The position numbers and the translations under genes were made by a program. The notes under the pieces are model-generated. The model worked only from the letters and a program-made list of their open reading frames with translations, ran no database searches and was not told the origin of the DNA. 28,320 bases of DNA from NCBI GenBank assembly GCA_003485185.1, contig DNAS01000159.1, forward strand, positions 989 to 29,308, in the 5' to 3' direction. Within the stretch, counting starts at the first letter, position 1. Each line of letters starts with the position of its first letter. This stretch comes from Phycisphaerales bacterium (GTDB lineage Bacteria; Planctomycetota; Phycisphaerae; SM23-33). This document shows positions 6,677 through 13,782 of this stretch, in pieces.

Positions 6677-7957
6677 TCACAGCCTGTATTTTATCGCGCC
6701 GCCCACGATTGTGGCTACGGCCCGCGCGGGGAGTTTCCAGCCGTCGTAGGGGCAGTTGCGGCTGCGCGAGACGAACCGGTCCACCCGCACCGTCCAGCCG
6801 GCGGACGGGTCGAGTATCGTCACGTCGGCCTCCGCCCCGACCGCCAGCGTGCCCAGCGTCGTGTCCGCGCCGCGGAGCGCGCGTGCCGGGTTCGTGGACA
6901 TCGCGGCGATCAGGCGCGGCCAGTCGCACGCGCCCGTCTCGATCAGCGCCTTGGCGTACAGCCCCGGCGCGCACTCCAGCGAGAGGATCCCGAACGGCGC
7001 CAGGCCGAACTCCAGCTCCTTCTCCTCCTTGGAGTGCGGGGCGTGGTCCGTCGCCAGGCAGTCGATGGTCCCGTCGGCCACCCCGCGGCGCAGCGCCTCG
7101 ACGTCGGCGGCCGTCCGCAGCGGCGGGTTCATCTTGTAGTTCGGGTCGTAGCCCATGCAGGCCGCGTCGGTCAGCAGCAGGTGGTGGGGGGCGGCCTCTG
7201 CCGTTACGGGCAGGCCCGCCGACTTCGCCTGGCGGATCAGCTCCACGCTGCCAGCCGTGCTGACGTGCATCACGTGGTAGCGAGCCCCCGTCCGCTCCAC
7301 CAGCTCCAGGTCGCGACGGAGCATGATCTGCTCGCCGCTTCCGGCGATGCCCCCCAGCCCCAGGCGCACCGCCACCGCGCCGGAGTTCATCACGCCCGTC
7401 ATCAGGTCGCCGTCCTGGCAGTGCTGCATCAGGCAGACGCCCAGCATCTTCGTGTATTGCAGCGCCCGCTGCATGACCGACGTGCTGGCCACGCCGTCAC
7501 CGTCGTCGGTGAACGCCACCGCGCCGGCCTCCGTCATCAGGCCCATCTCCGCCAGTTCCTTGCCCTCGCGCGCCTTGGTGATGCACCCGGCCGGGAGCAC
7601 CCGCGCCAGGTTCGCCCGCGCCGCGCGCTGGAGGACGTACTGGACGGCCGTCTCGTCGTCGATCGGTGGGTGTGTGTTGGGCATCGCCACGATCGTCGTG
7701 AACCCGCCCGCGACGGCCGCAGCCGCCGCCGACGCGATGGTCTCCTCTTCCTCGTGCCCCGGCTCGCGGCAATGCACGTGCAGGTCGATCAGTCCCGGGC
7801 AGACGATCCTGCCCCTGGCGTCGATCGTCTCCTTCGCCGCGCCGCCGCCTTTGCCGACCCGCGCGATTTTTCCCCGCGCAATCGCGACGTCGGCCACCTC
7901 GTCCCGCCCGTTCGCCGGATCGATCACGCGCCCGTTCTGGATGAGAAGATCGTTCAT
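6677..7957 (-). CDS. pyrC: Dihydroorotase, class I
   Basis: A 426-residue amidohydrolase that cyclises N-carbamoyl-aspartate to dihydroorotate, the third step of pyrimidine synthesis. Visible zinc-site elements: DLHVHCREPG with His60 and His62, the loop FTDDGDG (150-155), His179 (LMQHCQD), His231 (VMHVS) and the catalytic Asp304 in ATDHAPHS. The layout is that of the 430-residue class I enzymes, which commonly pair with aspartate carbamoyltransferase. Its ATG overlaps the pyrB stop as ATGA, so translation of the two is probably coupled. Confidence 0.96.
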   Translation of the reverse strand: MNDLLIQNGRVIDPANGRDEVADVAIARGKIARVGKGGGAAKETIDARGRIVCPGLIDLHVHCREPGHEEEETIASAAAAAVAGGFTTIVAMPNTHPPIDDETAVQYVLQRAARANLARVLPAGCITKAREGKELAEMGLMTEAGAVAFTDDGDGVASTSVMQRALQYTKMLGVCLMQHCQDGDLMTGVMNSGAVAVRLGLGGIAGSGEQIMLRRDLELVERTGARYHVMHVSTAGSVELIRQAKSAGLPVTAEAAPHHLLLTDAACMGYDPNYKMNPPLRTAADVEALRRGVADGTIDCLATDHAPHSKEEKELEFGLAPFGILSLECAPGLYAKALIETGACDWPRLIAAMSTNPARALRGADTTLGTLAVGAEADVTILDPSAGWTVRVDRFVSRSRNCPYDGWKLPARAVATIVGGAIKYRL

Positions 7958-8949
7958 TCGCTTCCCTGACTCACCAGGTACAGCACGGCCATGCGGACCG
8001 CCAGGCCGTTGGTCACCTGCTGGAGGATGCAGCTGTTGGGTCCGTCGGCCACCTCGCTGGTCAGTTCCACGCCGCGGTTGATCGGCCCGGGGTGCATGAC
8101 CAGCAGGTCCTTCTTGGCCCGCGCCAGGCGCGCCGCCGTCAGCCCGTAGAGGTTGTGGTACTCCCGCACCGACGGGAACAGGCTGCTGCTGAACCGCTCG
8201 AACTGGATGCGCAGCATGTTCACAACGTCCACCTCGGCCAGCACGTCGTCGAGGCTGTGGCTGACGGAGCAGCCCATCGCGGTGATGGCCGACGGAACCA
8301 GCGTCGGCGGCCCGACGACCACCACTTCGGCCCCGAGCTTGCGGAGCCCCAGGATGTTGCTCCGCGCGACGCGGCTGTGCGCGATGTCGCCCACGATGGC
8401 GACCTTCAGTCCGGCCACCCGGGAGAGTTTCTGGCGGATGGTGAAGATGTCCAGCAGCGCCTGCGTGGGGTGCTCGTGCTGCCCGTCGCCGGCGTTGACG
8501 ATGCTCGCCCGCACCTGGCGCGCCAGCATGTGCGGCGAGCCCGACTGCCCGTGGCGCACCACGAAGATGTCCACGCCCATCGCCTCGATGTTGCGGACGG
8601 TGTCCAGCGTGGTCTCGCCCTTGGCCACCGACGAACCCTTGGCGGTGAAGAGGATCGTGTCGGCGCTGAGCCGGCTGGCTGCCAGCTCGAAACTCATCCG
8701 CGTGCGCGTCGAGTCCTCGAAGAACATCAGCGCCACCACCTTGCCGCGCAGCGCGGGGACCTTCTTGATGCTCCGGGTGGAGACTTCCTTGAAGCTCTCT
8801 GCCGTGTCGAGGATGTGGACGATCTCCTCGGCCGACAGCTCGTCGAGCCCGAGCAGGTCCTTTCGCCGCCAGACGAAGGGCTTCGCGTCCGCGCCGGCGG
8901 GGGGGGGCTCAGCCTTTCGCGGGGATGAGGAAGACGCCTTCTTCGCCAT
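7954..8949 (-). CDS. pyrB: Aspartate carbamoyltransferase catalytic subunit
   Basis: A 331-residue enzyme that joins carbamoyl phosphate and aspartate. Signatures: FEDSTRTRMSFE (77-88, carbamoyl phosphate binding), SVAKGET with Lys110 (the mobile 80s-loop lysine), and HEHPTQALLD (158-167). The N terminus carries a Lys/Ser/Pro-rich extension of about 22 residues before the conserved DLLGLDELS. No PyrI regulatory subunit is present in the window; together with PyrR and class I dihydroorotase this suggests the non-PyrI type. The start ATG 8949 lies 41 bases inside the end of pyrR and has AAGGA upstream. Confidence 0.96.
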   Translation of the reverse strand: MAKKASSSSPRKAEPPPAGADAKPFVWRRKDLLGLDELSAEEIVHILDTAESFKEVSTRSIKKVPALRGKVVALMFFEDSTRTRMSFELAASRLSADTILFTAKGSSVAKGETTLDTVRNIEAMGVDIFVVRHGQSGSPHMLARQVRASIVNAGDGQHEHPTQALLDIFTIRQKLSRVAGLKVAIVGDIAHSRVARSNILGLRKLGAEVVVVGPPTLVPSAITAMGCSVSHSLDDVLAEVDVVNMLRIQFERFSSSLFPSVREYHNLYGLTAARLARAKKDLLVMHPGPINRGVELTSEVADGPNSCILQQVTNGLAVRMAVLYLVSQGSE

Positions 8950-9436
8950 CGTTTTCCTTCAGTTTGACCTGGATTCGCTCGCCGCTTCCGACGAGCAGGC
9001 GGTGTCCGACGAAGTCCGCGGCGATGGGCAGCTCGCGCCCGCCGCGGTCGATCAGCACGGCCAGGCGGATGACCCTCGCCCGGCCGAAGTCGTGCAGCGC
9101 GTCCAGCGCCGCCCGCACGCTGCGACCGGTCTGGAGCACGTCGTCGACCAGCAGGACGTACGCGTCGTCCAAGTCGAAGTCGATCTCCGTCGCCCGCACC
9201 AGCGGCGCGCCGCGCCGCCGCGACAGGTCGTCGCGGTAGAACGTGATGTCGAGAATCCCGTGCGAGACCTCGCGCGTCTTGCGGAGGCGTTCGACCAGCC
9301 TGGCCGCGAGCGTCTCCCCGCGCGTCCGGACGCCCACGATCGCCACCGGTGCTTCCGGCGGCAATTGCGCCGCGACAGCCTTGTACAGGCGGTTGATGGC
9401 CTTCTCGACTTGTTCGGCGGTGAGTAGCTGTTTCAT
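8909..9436 (-). CDS. pyrR: PyrR: pyrimidine operon RNA-binding regulator / uracil phosphoribosyltransferase
   Basis: A 175-residue phosphoribosyltransferase-fold protein. The PRPP loop VLLVDDVLQTGRS (94-106), the N terminus AEQVEKAINRLYKA and the segment HGILDITFYRDDL are typical of PyrR. In known species it senses UMP/UTP and binds a stem-loop in pyr mRNA to lower expression; many members also have weak uracil phosphoribosyltransferase activity. It leads the operon pyrR-pyrB-pyrC. I use ATG 9436 (MKQLLTAEQ); the frame further upstream (to 9472) would read through the hairpin at 9446-9470. That hairpin sits 9 bases before the start and is a natural candidate for its binding target. Confidence 0.95.
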   Translation of the reverse strand: MKQLLTAEQVEKAINRLYKAVAAQLPPEAPVAIVGVRTRGETLAARLVERLRKTREVSHGILDITFYRDDLSRRRGAPLVRATEIDFDLDDAYVLLVDDVLQTGRSVRAALDALHDFGRARVIRLAVLIDRGGRELPIAADFVGHRLLVGSGERIQVKLKENDGEEGVFLIPAKG

Positions 9437-9445
9437 GGCCTGCCC

Positions 9446-9470
9446 GGGCGATCCAAGGCCTCGATCGCCC
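9446..9470 (-). promoter_or_regulatory. Leader hairpin just before pyrR, candidate PyrR target
   Basis: In the minus-strand RNA a perfect 8-bp stem GGGCGAUC/GAUCGCCC closes a 9-base loop GAGGCCUUG, ending 9 bases before the pyrR AUG. The predicted transcription start lies within a few bases of its 5' side, so the hairpin would cap the mRNA. The loop resembles the GAGGCU core of known PyrR sites only loosely. No terminator lies between hairpin and gene, so any control would be on translation initiation. Confidence 0.5.
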
Positions 9471-9474
9471 ACGT

Positions 9475-9503
9475 ATCATACCCGCCCCCCAGCCGTTACG
9501 CAA
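9475..9503 (-). promoter_or_regulatory. Sigma70-like promoter of the pyrRBC operon
   Basis: On the minus strand: TTGCGT (9503-9498), a 17-bp G-rich spacer, TATGAT (9480-9475). The -10 box differs from consensus in one base and the spacing is optimal. Transcription would start near 9468. Confidence 0.6.
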
Positions 9504-9530
9504 GAACAGGCTTCAGACGACAGACGCAAC

Positions 9531-9585
9531 ATTGCCCATTGCCCAATGTCAATTGCCTGTTGAGGAATTCGAAGTTCGTAGTTCG
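9531..9585. repeat. 7-bp tandem repeat arrays
   Basis: Four units at 9531-9558 (ATTGCCC, ATTGCCC, AATGTCA, ATTGCCT) and, six bases later, three units at 9565-9585 (GAATTCG, AAGTTCG, TAGTTCG). Same unit length as the array at 4242-4290 but different sequence. Confidence 0.75.
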
Positions 9586-9690
9586 GAATGATCCCGTCAC
9601 GCCCTGCGCTTTTGACTGTTTCCGAAACGGCGCGGGCGTAAAACGGAGGACGCCACAAACGGCTTGCGGTTCGGCGTGGTTTTCTCTTTC

Positions 9691-9739
9691 TTGCACGTCC
9701 CGGTGACCGCTCCCTGACGGTCGCGGCTCTGTAAGAGCC
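9691..9739. repeat. GC-rich intergenic element with hairpin, probably dispersed
   Basis: A segment containing GACCGCTCCCTGACGGTCGC followed by the hairpin GGCTCT-GTA-AGAGCC (9725-9739). From memory, closely similar elements recur many times between genes in planctomycete genomes. Only one copy is in this window, so the repeat status rests on recollection. Confidence 0.4.
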
Positions 9740-9799
9740 CGAGGCACAATCCGCGATTGCCTACTTCCCCACAGTCCTCGCTCCTCAGTCCTTTTTTCT

Positions 9800-9826
9800 C
9801 CGTGCAATCCGTGTAATCCGTGGACA
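9800..9826. repeat. 9-bp tandem repeat array, three units
   Basis: CCGTGCAAT, CCGTGTAAT, CCGTGGACA. A near copy follows at 9846-9872. Confidence 0.85.
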
Positions 9827-9845
9827 GTTTCTTTCCGTTTCTTCT

Positions 9846-9872
9846 TCGTGTAATTCGTGTAATTCGTGGACT
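9846..9872. repeat. 9-bp tandem repeat array, three units
   Basis: TCGTGTAAT, TCGTGTAAT, TCGTGGACT. Parallel in order and variation to the array at 9800-9826, including the deviating third unit, so the 27-bp block and not only the 9-bp unit is conserved. Confidence 0.85.
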
Positions 9873-9895
9873 GCTTTTTCCTCAACCCGATCCGG

Positions 9896-10411
9896 TCAGC
9901 CGCCCAATTTGGTGAGGATTTCTGCCACCACGCCGTCTTGGGTCTTGCCCCAGCAATCGACGGTGACGTCGGCCCAGCGACGGTACAGGGGCAGGCGTTC
10001 GGCGTACAGGTCGGCCAGGCTCACGCCCGGCGGGCGGACCACCCCGCGCGTGGAGAGGTTCGCGATCCGCCGCTCCAGCAGCTCCAGCGCCAACTCCAGG
10101 TACACCACCGGGCCGCCGGCGGACAGGTGCCGCATGGCCGGCTCGTAATACACCACGCTCCCGCCGGTGGCGATCACATGCGCGCGGAGGTCCAGCTCGC
10201 GGACGGCCTGCTCTTCGATCCGCCGGAAGGCGTCCAGTCCGTCGGCGTCGAGGATGTCCTGGAGCGTCCGCCCGTGCCGGGCCTGGATCAGCACGTCGGT
10301 GTCCACGAACTGGCGGCGGGTCTCCTTGGCCAGCAGCACGCCGACGGTGCTCTTGCCCACGCCGGGCATCCCGATGAGCGTGATGTTTCGGTCGTCCGGC
10401 AACGGTTTCAT
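9896..10411 (-). CDS. aroK: Shikimate kinase
   Basis: A 171-residue NMP-kinase-like protein that phosphorylates shikimate at O3 on the way to chorismate. Visible: P-loop GMPGVGKST (14-22), the DTD motif (37-39) that binds Mg and shikimate, and ATGGSVVYYE, matching the GGG substrate loop. The lid segment reads TRGVVRPPG rather than the usual RPLL form, so a relative with another substrate is possible, but length and motif order fit shikimate kinase well. It is the last gene of a minus-strand run, 16 bases after the isomerase stop. No other aromatic pathway gene is in the window. Confidence 0.85.
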   Translation of the reverse strand: MKPLPDDRNITLIGMPGVGKSTVGVLLAKETRRQFVDTDVLIQARHGRTLQDILDADGLDAFRRIEEQAVRELDLRAHVIATGGSVVYYEPAMRHLSAGGPVVYLELALELLERRIANLSTRGVVRPPGVSLADLYAERLPLYRRWADVTVDCWGKTQDGVVAEILTKLGG

Positions 10412-10427
10412 GGGGGTGTCCCGCCGC

Positions 10428-11198
10428 TCAGGCGGTTTGGCACTGGCGGCGGAGTTCGGCCAGCGCCGCCGGCAGTTGGGCGCGCTGGTCGTCCCATTTC
10501 GCCTCGATGCTGATCCGCCCGTCGTAGCCGATGTCCTTCAGGGCGCGGAAGTAGGGGCGGTGGTCCTCTCCGACGGTTCCCAGCGGCCCGCGCCCCTTGC
10601 CCTCGGCGCAGTGGACGTGGGCGAGCAGCTTGCCCGCGCGGCGGATGGAGTCGGGCCCCTCGCCGTCGGCGACCATGTGATACGTGTCCGCCAGCAGGCG
10701 GATCGACGGCTGGTCCACGCGCCGGACGATCTCGGCGCCCTGGTCGACGGAGTTGACGAAGTTGCACTCCTTGGACTGGAGCGGTTCGAGGACGATCGTC
10801 ACGCCCGCCCGCTTCGCCAGCGGGGCCCAGCGATTCAGGTGTCCGACCACCTGTTCGACGGCGTCCTTTTGGGCCCAGCCTTCGGGCACCTGCCGGCTGC
10901 CCCCGGACCCGTAGACCACCACCTTCACGCCGGCGCGCCCGGCGCGGTCCATCGCCGTCGCCACGAAGCGGTCCAGCGCCGCCTCGTCCACCGCCGGCCC
11001 GGTCGATTTCAGGCTGCCGGGCAGAAAGCAGCAGGCCGCCTCGACGGGGATCGCCGACGCCCGGATTGCCTTCAGCCGCGCGGCGAAGGCCGACTCGTCC
11101 TTCAGCGGGCAGAGAAGGTCTTCCACCGTGCCCTCGATGTAGTCCAGCCCCGCCCCGCCGCCCAGGTCGTCGAACTTCGCGCATACTCCGAATCGCAT
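10428..11198 (-). CDS. Sugar phosphate isomerase/epimerase family TIM-barrel protein
   Basis: A 256-residue protein of the xylose-isomerase-like/AP endonuclease 2 barrel superfamily. Family features: the N-terminal strand MRFGVCAKFDDL, the metal-site strand TIVLEPLQSKECNFVNS (Glu at the end of a barrel strand), LLADTYHMVADGE (Asp/His pair), HVHCAEGKGRGPLG and the final ISIEAKW Glu. These residues normally hold a divalent metal used for sugar or cyclitol isomerisation. The substrate cannot be told. ATG 11198 is preceded by GGAAGG. The gene lies in a minus-strand run with the epimerase-like and shikimate kinase genes; whether they share a pathway is unclear. Confidence 0.85.
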   Translation of the reverse strand: MRFGVCAKFDDLGGGAGLDYIEGTVEDLLCPLKDESAFAARLKAIRASAIPVEAACCFLPGSLKSTGPAVDEAALDRFVATAMDRAGRAGVKVVVYGSGGSRQVPEGWAQKDAVEQVVGHLNRWAPLAKRAGVTIVLEPLQSKECNFVNSVDQGAEIVRRVDQPSIRLLADTYHMVADGEGPDSIRRAGKLLAHVHCAEGKGRGPLGTVGEDHRPYFRALKDIGYDGRISIEAKWDDQRAQLPAALAELRRQCQTA

Positions 11199-11240
11199 CG
11201 TTGGTTTCCTTCCTTGCTGTCAGAAGTAAAAACAGAATGA

Positions 11241-11320
11241 ACCGCGGAGATCGCAGAGGACGCAGAGTCATTGGAAAACAAAACAAATTCCTTCTCTGCG
11301 ATCTCTGTGTCCTTTGCGGC
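11241..11320. repeat. Pair of inverted 9-bp x 3 arrays
   Basis: Left arm 11241-11267 (ACCGCGGAG, ATCGCAGAG, GACGCAGAG) and right arm 11294-11320 (CTCTGCGAT, CTCTGTGTC, CTTTGCGGC) are inverted relative to each other, matching at 19 of 27 positions, with several mismatches able to form G-U pairs. They can fold as a long imperfect hairpin with a 26-base AT-rich loop between the epimerase-like and isomerase genes. A T-run follows on both strands (TTTTTTT at 11325 on plus; TTTTT near 11230 on minus), so it may act as a terminator. Confidence 0.7.
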
Positions 11321-11330
11321 GAGTCTTTTT

Positions 11331-12323
11331 TTATCCGCCGAGGGCCTGCTGCTCGTCCGCGATCCGGTCGAACAGCGCGTGCCGCTGTGGGTCGGGAACA
11401 TACTCTTTCGCGCGCCGGCAGTAATGCTCCGCCGCGCCGGCCATCCCGTCGGCCAGGCTCACCTTGCACTCGAACCGCCCCGCGACGGACATCACCTTGC
11501 TGTTGTCGAACAGGACGGGCCAGTGCTTGTCGCCCAGCAGCGGGCCGGTCCATTCGGGATTATATCGCAGCAGCGTGTCGGTGGGCACGTGGACGATCCG
11601 CGCCTCGGCGCCCAGCGCCACGGCGATCTGCGTGTAGATTTCGTTCCAGGTGTACGATTCCATGTGGCGGGTGATGTGGAACGCCTCGCCCAGCGCGCGG
11701 TCGTTGCCCAGCAGGCGGACGAAGGGCTCGGCGAAATCGCCGCTGTGCGTCAGCGTCCAGAGGCTCGTCCCGTCGCCGTAGACGAGGACCGCCTTTCCGT
11801 GGAGGATGCGCCAGGCCCAGTCGTCGCCGTGCCCGATGCCGCCGGGGAACCGCCGGCGGTGCGTGTGGCTGGGGCGGACGATCGTCACGGGCAGACGCCC
11901 CTCGGCGTGCCAGGAAAGCAGCGTTGCCTCCATGCGGGCCTTGGCCCGGCTGTAGTCCCAGTAGGGATTCTCCAGCGGCGTGTCCTCGGTCACCACGAGG
12001 CGCTTGGGCGGTTTCTGGTAGGCCGAGGCCGACGAGATGAACACGTATTGCCCGCAGCGCCCGCCGAAAACCTCCAGGTCGCGACGGATCGTCTCGTCGG
12101 CGTAGGCACGGAACTGGCAGACCACGTCGAAGCGCTCTTCGCCGAGAAGACGGCGGTAGGCCGCGTCGTCGTTCATGTCGCCGACGATCTGGCGCACACC
12201 CGCCGGCAGGGGCTCCTCGCAGCGCCCACGGTTGAACACCGCGATCTCGTGCCCGAGGCGCGCGCCCGCCACGATGCACGAGTAGGAAATCTCTCCGGTT
12301 CCGCCGATGTAGAGCACTTTCAT
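11331..12323 (-). CDS. NAD-dependent epimerase/dehydratase-like protein (extended SDR)
   Basis: A 330-residue extended short-chain dehydrogenase. The N-terminal nucleotide loop is GGTGEIS, followed by an acidic strand end and the NRG motif (AVFNRG) that often contacts the adenine ribose phosphate. The catalytic region has the Ser motif FISSASAYQKP and YSRAK, matching YxxxK. Such proteins work on nucleotide sugars or related carbonyls; no substrate is assigned. ATG 12323 (MKVLYIGGTG) is clear from the family N terminus; upstream codons are low-complexity. 34 bases separate it from the MFS gene upstream. Confidence 0.85.
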   Translation of the reverse strand: MKVLYIGGTGEISYSCIVAGARLGHEIAVFNRGRCEEPLPAGVRQIVGDMNDDAAYRRLLGEERFDVVCQFRAYADETIRRDLEVFGGRCGQYVFISSASAYQKPPKRLVVTEDTPLENPYWDYSRAKARMEATLLSWHAEGRLPVTIVRPSHTHRRRFPGGIGHGDDWAWRILHGKAVLVYGDGTSLWTLTHSGDFAEPFVRLLGNDRALGEAFHITRHMESYTWNEIYTQIAVALGAEARIVHVPTDTLLRYNPEWTGPLLGDKHWPVLFDNSKVMSVAGRFECKVSLADGMAGAAEHYCRRAKEYVPDPQRHALFDRIADEQQALGG

Positions 12324-12357
12324 GGCCGGGGCATTGTGCCGCAAGGAGGAGGCGGCG

Positions 12358-13725
12358 TCAACTGCGGGCCGGCGCGGCGGGGAGGGCGCTTTCGGCGCAG
12401 GCATCGCGCACCTGCCGGCTGAGCATCCCAAGGCGCGTGGAGAAGACGGCCGTCGCCGCCAGCGAGCAGGCGGCGCTGACCAGCACCGCCGGCGACGCGC
12501 CCAGCGCCCCGGCCAGCCCGCCGATCAGCAGGCTGCCGAACGGGCCCATGCCCATGAAGCACATCGTGTAGAAGCTCATCACGCGCCCCCGGTGCGAGTC
12601 GCGCACGAGCGTCTGGAGCAGCGTGTTGCTGCCGGCGATCTGCGTCATCGAGGCGAACCCCGCTAGCGTCAGCACGCCCATCGACAGCGGCATCGATCGA
12701 GACAGGGCGAACGCCCCCAGCGAGACGCCCAGCAGCGCCGGGCTCAGCGCGACGATCCGCTCCAGGCCCGGCACGCGCCGGCGCGACGCCAGGTACACCG
12801 CCCCCAGCAGCGCGCCCACGCCGGCGGAACTGAGCAGCAACCCGTGCGTGCGGGGCCCGCCCTGGAGGATCGTCTTGGCGAAGACGGGCATCAGCGTGTT
12901 GTACGAGAAGCCCAGCAGGCTCACCGTCGCCAGCAGCAGCAGGACCGACCGGAGCGGCGGGGTGCCGGCCGCGTACCGCAGGCCCTCGCCCAGGGCCCGC
13001 AGGACGTGGTCCTTGTGGGCGACGACGCGCGGCGCGAGACGCATCGCCCACAGCGCCGCGATGACCGCCAGGTACGTCACGCCGTTGACGGCGAAACAGA
13101 CGCCCTCCCCGTAGTGGGTGATCAGCACACCCGCCACCGAAGGCCCGACGAACTTGCCCCCGTTGACGAGGAACGAGTTCAGCGCGATCGCGTTGGGCAG
13201 ATCGTCGCGCGACTCGACCATGTCCACAGCCAGCGCCTGGCGGACGGGAATGTCGAACGCCGCCACCGTCCCCAGCACCATCGCCAGCGCCAGGATGTGC
13301 CAGACCTCGACCACGCCGCTCATCGTCAGCGCCGCCAGCGCGAACGCCTGGAGCATCGCCAGCGTCTGGGTGGCCATCGCCAGGCGACGGCGGTCCCAGC
13401 GGTCGGCCAGCGTCCCGGCGAACGGCGCGATCAGGAACGTGCAGATCTGCCCGCAGAAGCCCACCACGCCCAGCATCGTCGCCGAGCCGGTCAGGCGATA
13501 GACCAGCCAGGCCAGCGCCGCGCCCTGCATCCACGAGCCGGCGACGGAAATTCCCTGGCCGAAGAAGAACAGACGGTAGTTCCGGCTGCGCAGGGCACGG
13601 CCGAGGTTGTGCATGCCTCGCGGCGGGCGCGGAGACACGCCGTCAGGGCGGGTCGGCAGGGGCCCGCCGTTGGCGTTGCCGGAACCGGCGGGAGACACGA
13701 CGGATTGACCGCTTGCGTCACTCAT
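12358..13725 (-). CDS. MFS transporter, EntS/MFS_3-like exporter
   Basis: A 455-residue integral membrane protein with about 11-12 hydrophobic helices. It has the family opening RNYRLFFFGQGISVAGSWMQ and the loop 2-3 motif FAGTLADRWDRRRL, the MFS signature. The closest type I recognise is the MFS_3/EntS group of drug or siderophore exporters driven by proton exchange; the substrate is unknown. The first 37 residues are Pro/Gly-rich and hydrophilic, so translation might instead begin at Met38 (13614). A TATAAT box stands at 13746-13741, about 15 bases before ATG 13725, without a clear -35 box, so a very short leader is possible. It follows hydF by 57 bases. Confidence 0.9.
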   Translation of the reverse strand: MSDASGQSVVSPAGSGNANGGPLPTRPDGVSPRPPRGMHNLGRALRSRNYRLFFFGQGISVAGSWMQGAALAWLVYRLTGSATMLGVVGFCGQICTFLIAPFAGTLADRWDRRRLAMATQTLAMLQAFALAALTMSGVVEVWHILALAMVLGTVAAFDIPVRQALAVDMVESRDDLPNAIALNSFLVNGGKFVGPSVAGVLITHYGEGVCFAVNGVTYLAVIAALWAMRLAPRVVAHKDHVLRALGEGLRYAAGTPPLRSVLLLLATVSLLGFSYNTLMPVFAKTILQGGPRTHGLLLSSAGVGALLGAVYLASRRRVPGLERIVALSPALLGVSLGAFALSRSMPLSMGVLTLAGFASMTQIAGSNTLLQTLVRDSHRGRVMSFYTMCFMGMGPFGSLLIGGLAGALGASPAVLVSAACSLAATAVFSTRLGMLSRQVRDACAESALPAAPARS

Positions 13726-13740
13726 GGTAGCAAGCGGCGG

Positions 13741-13746
13741 ATTATA
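13741..13746 (-). promoter_or_regulatory. Perfect TATAAT box before the MFS gene
   Basis: TATAAT on the minus strand, about 15 bases upstream of the ATG. No convincing -35 box at 16-18 bp. It may give the MFS gene its own near-leaderless transcript apart from the hydrogenase operon. Confidence 0.35.
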
Positions 13747-13782
13747 GCGGAAATCGCCCCGCGCCGCGACGGAAACCGCGCG

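Larger units (their letters stand above)
9473..9895. other. Repeat-rich intergenic region between pyrR and the shikimate kinase gene
   Basis: 423 bases. It holds the pyr promoter, two 7-bp arrays (9531-9558, 9565-9585), a GC-rich element with a hairpin (9691-9739) and two 9-bp x 3 arrays (9800-9826, 9846-9872). No coding signal was found; minus-strand open frames here read straight through the repeats and show no family sequence. Confidence 0.7.

Noticed and set aside
9800..9872. Two similar 27-bp blocks with a spacer, reminiscent of a tiny CRISPR
   Set aside because: The blocks are internally repetitive (9-bp units), differ from each other, are only 19 bases apart and have no cas genes nearby.
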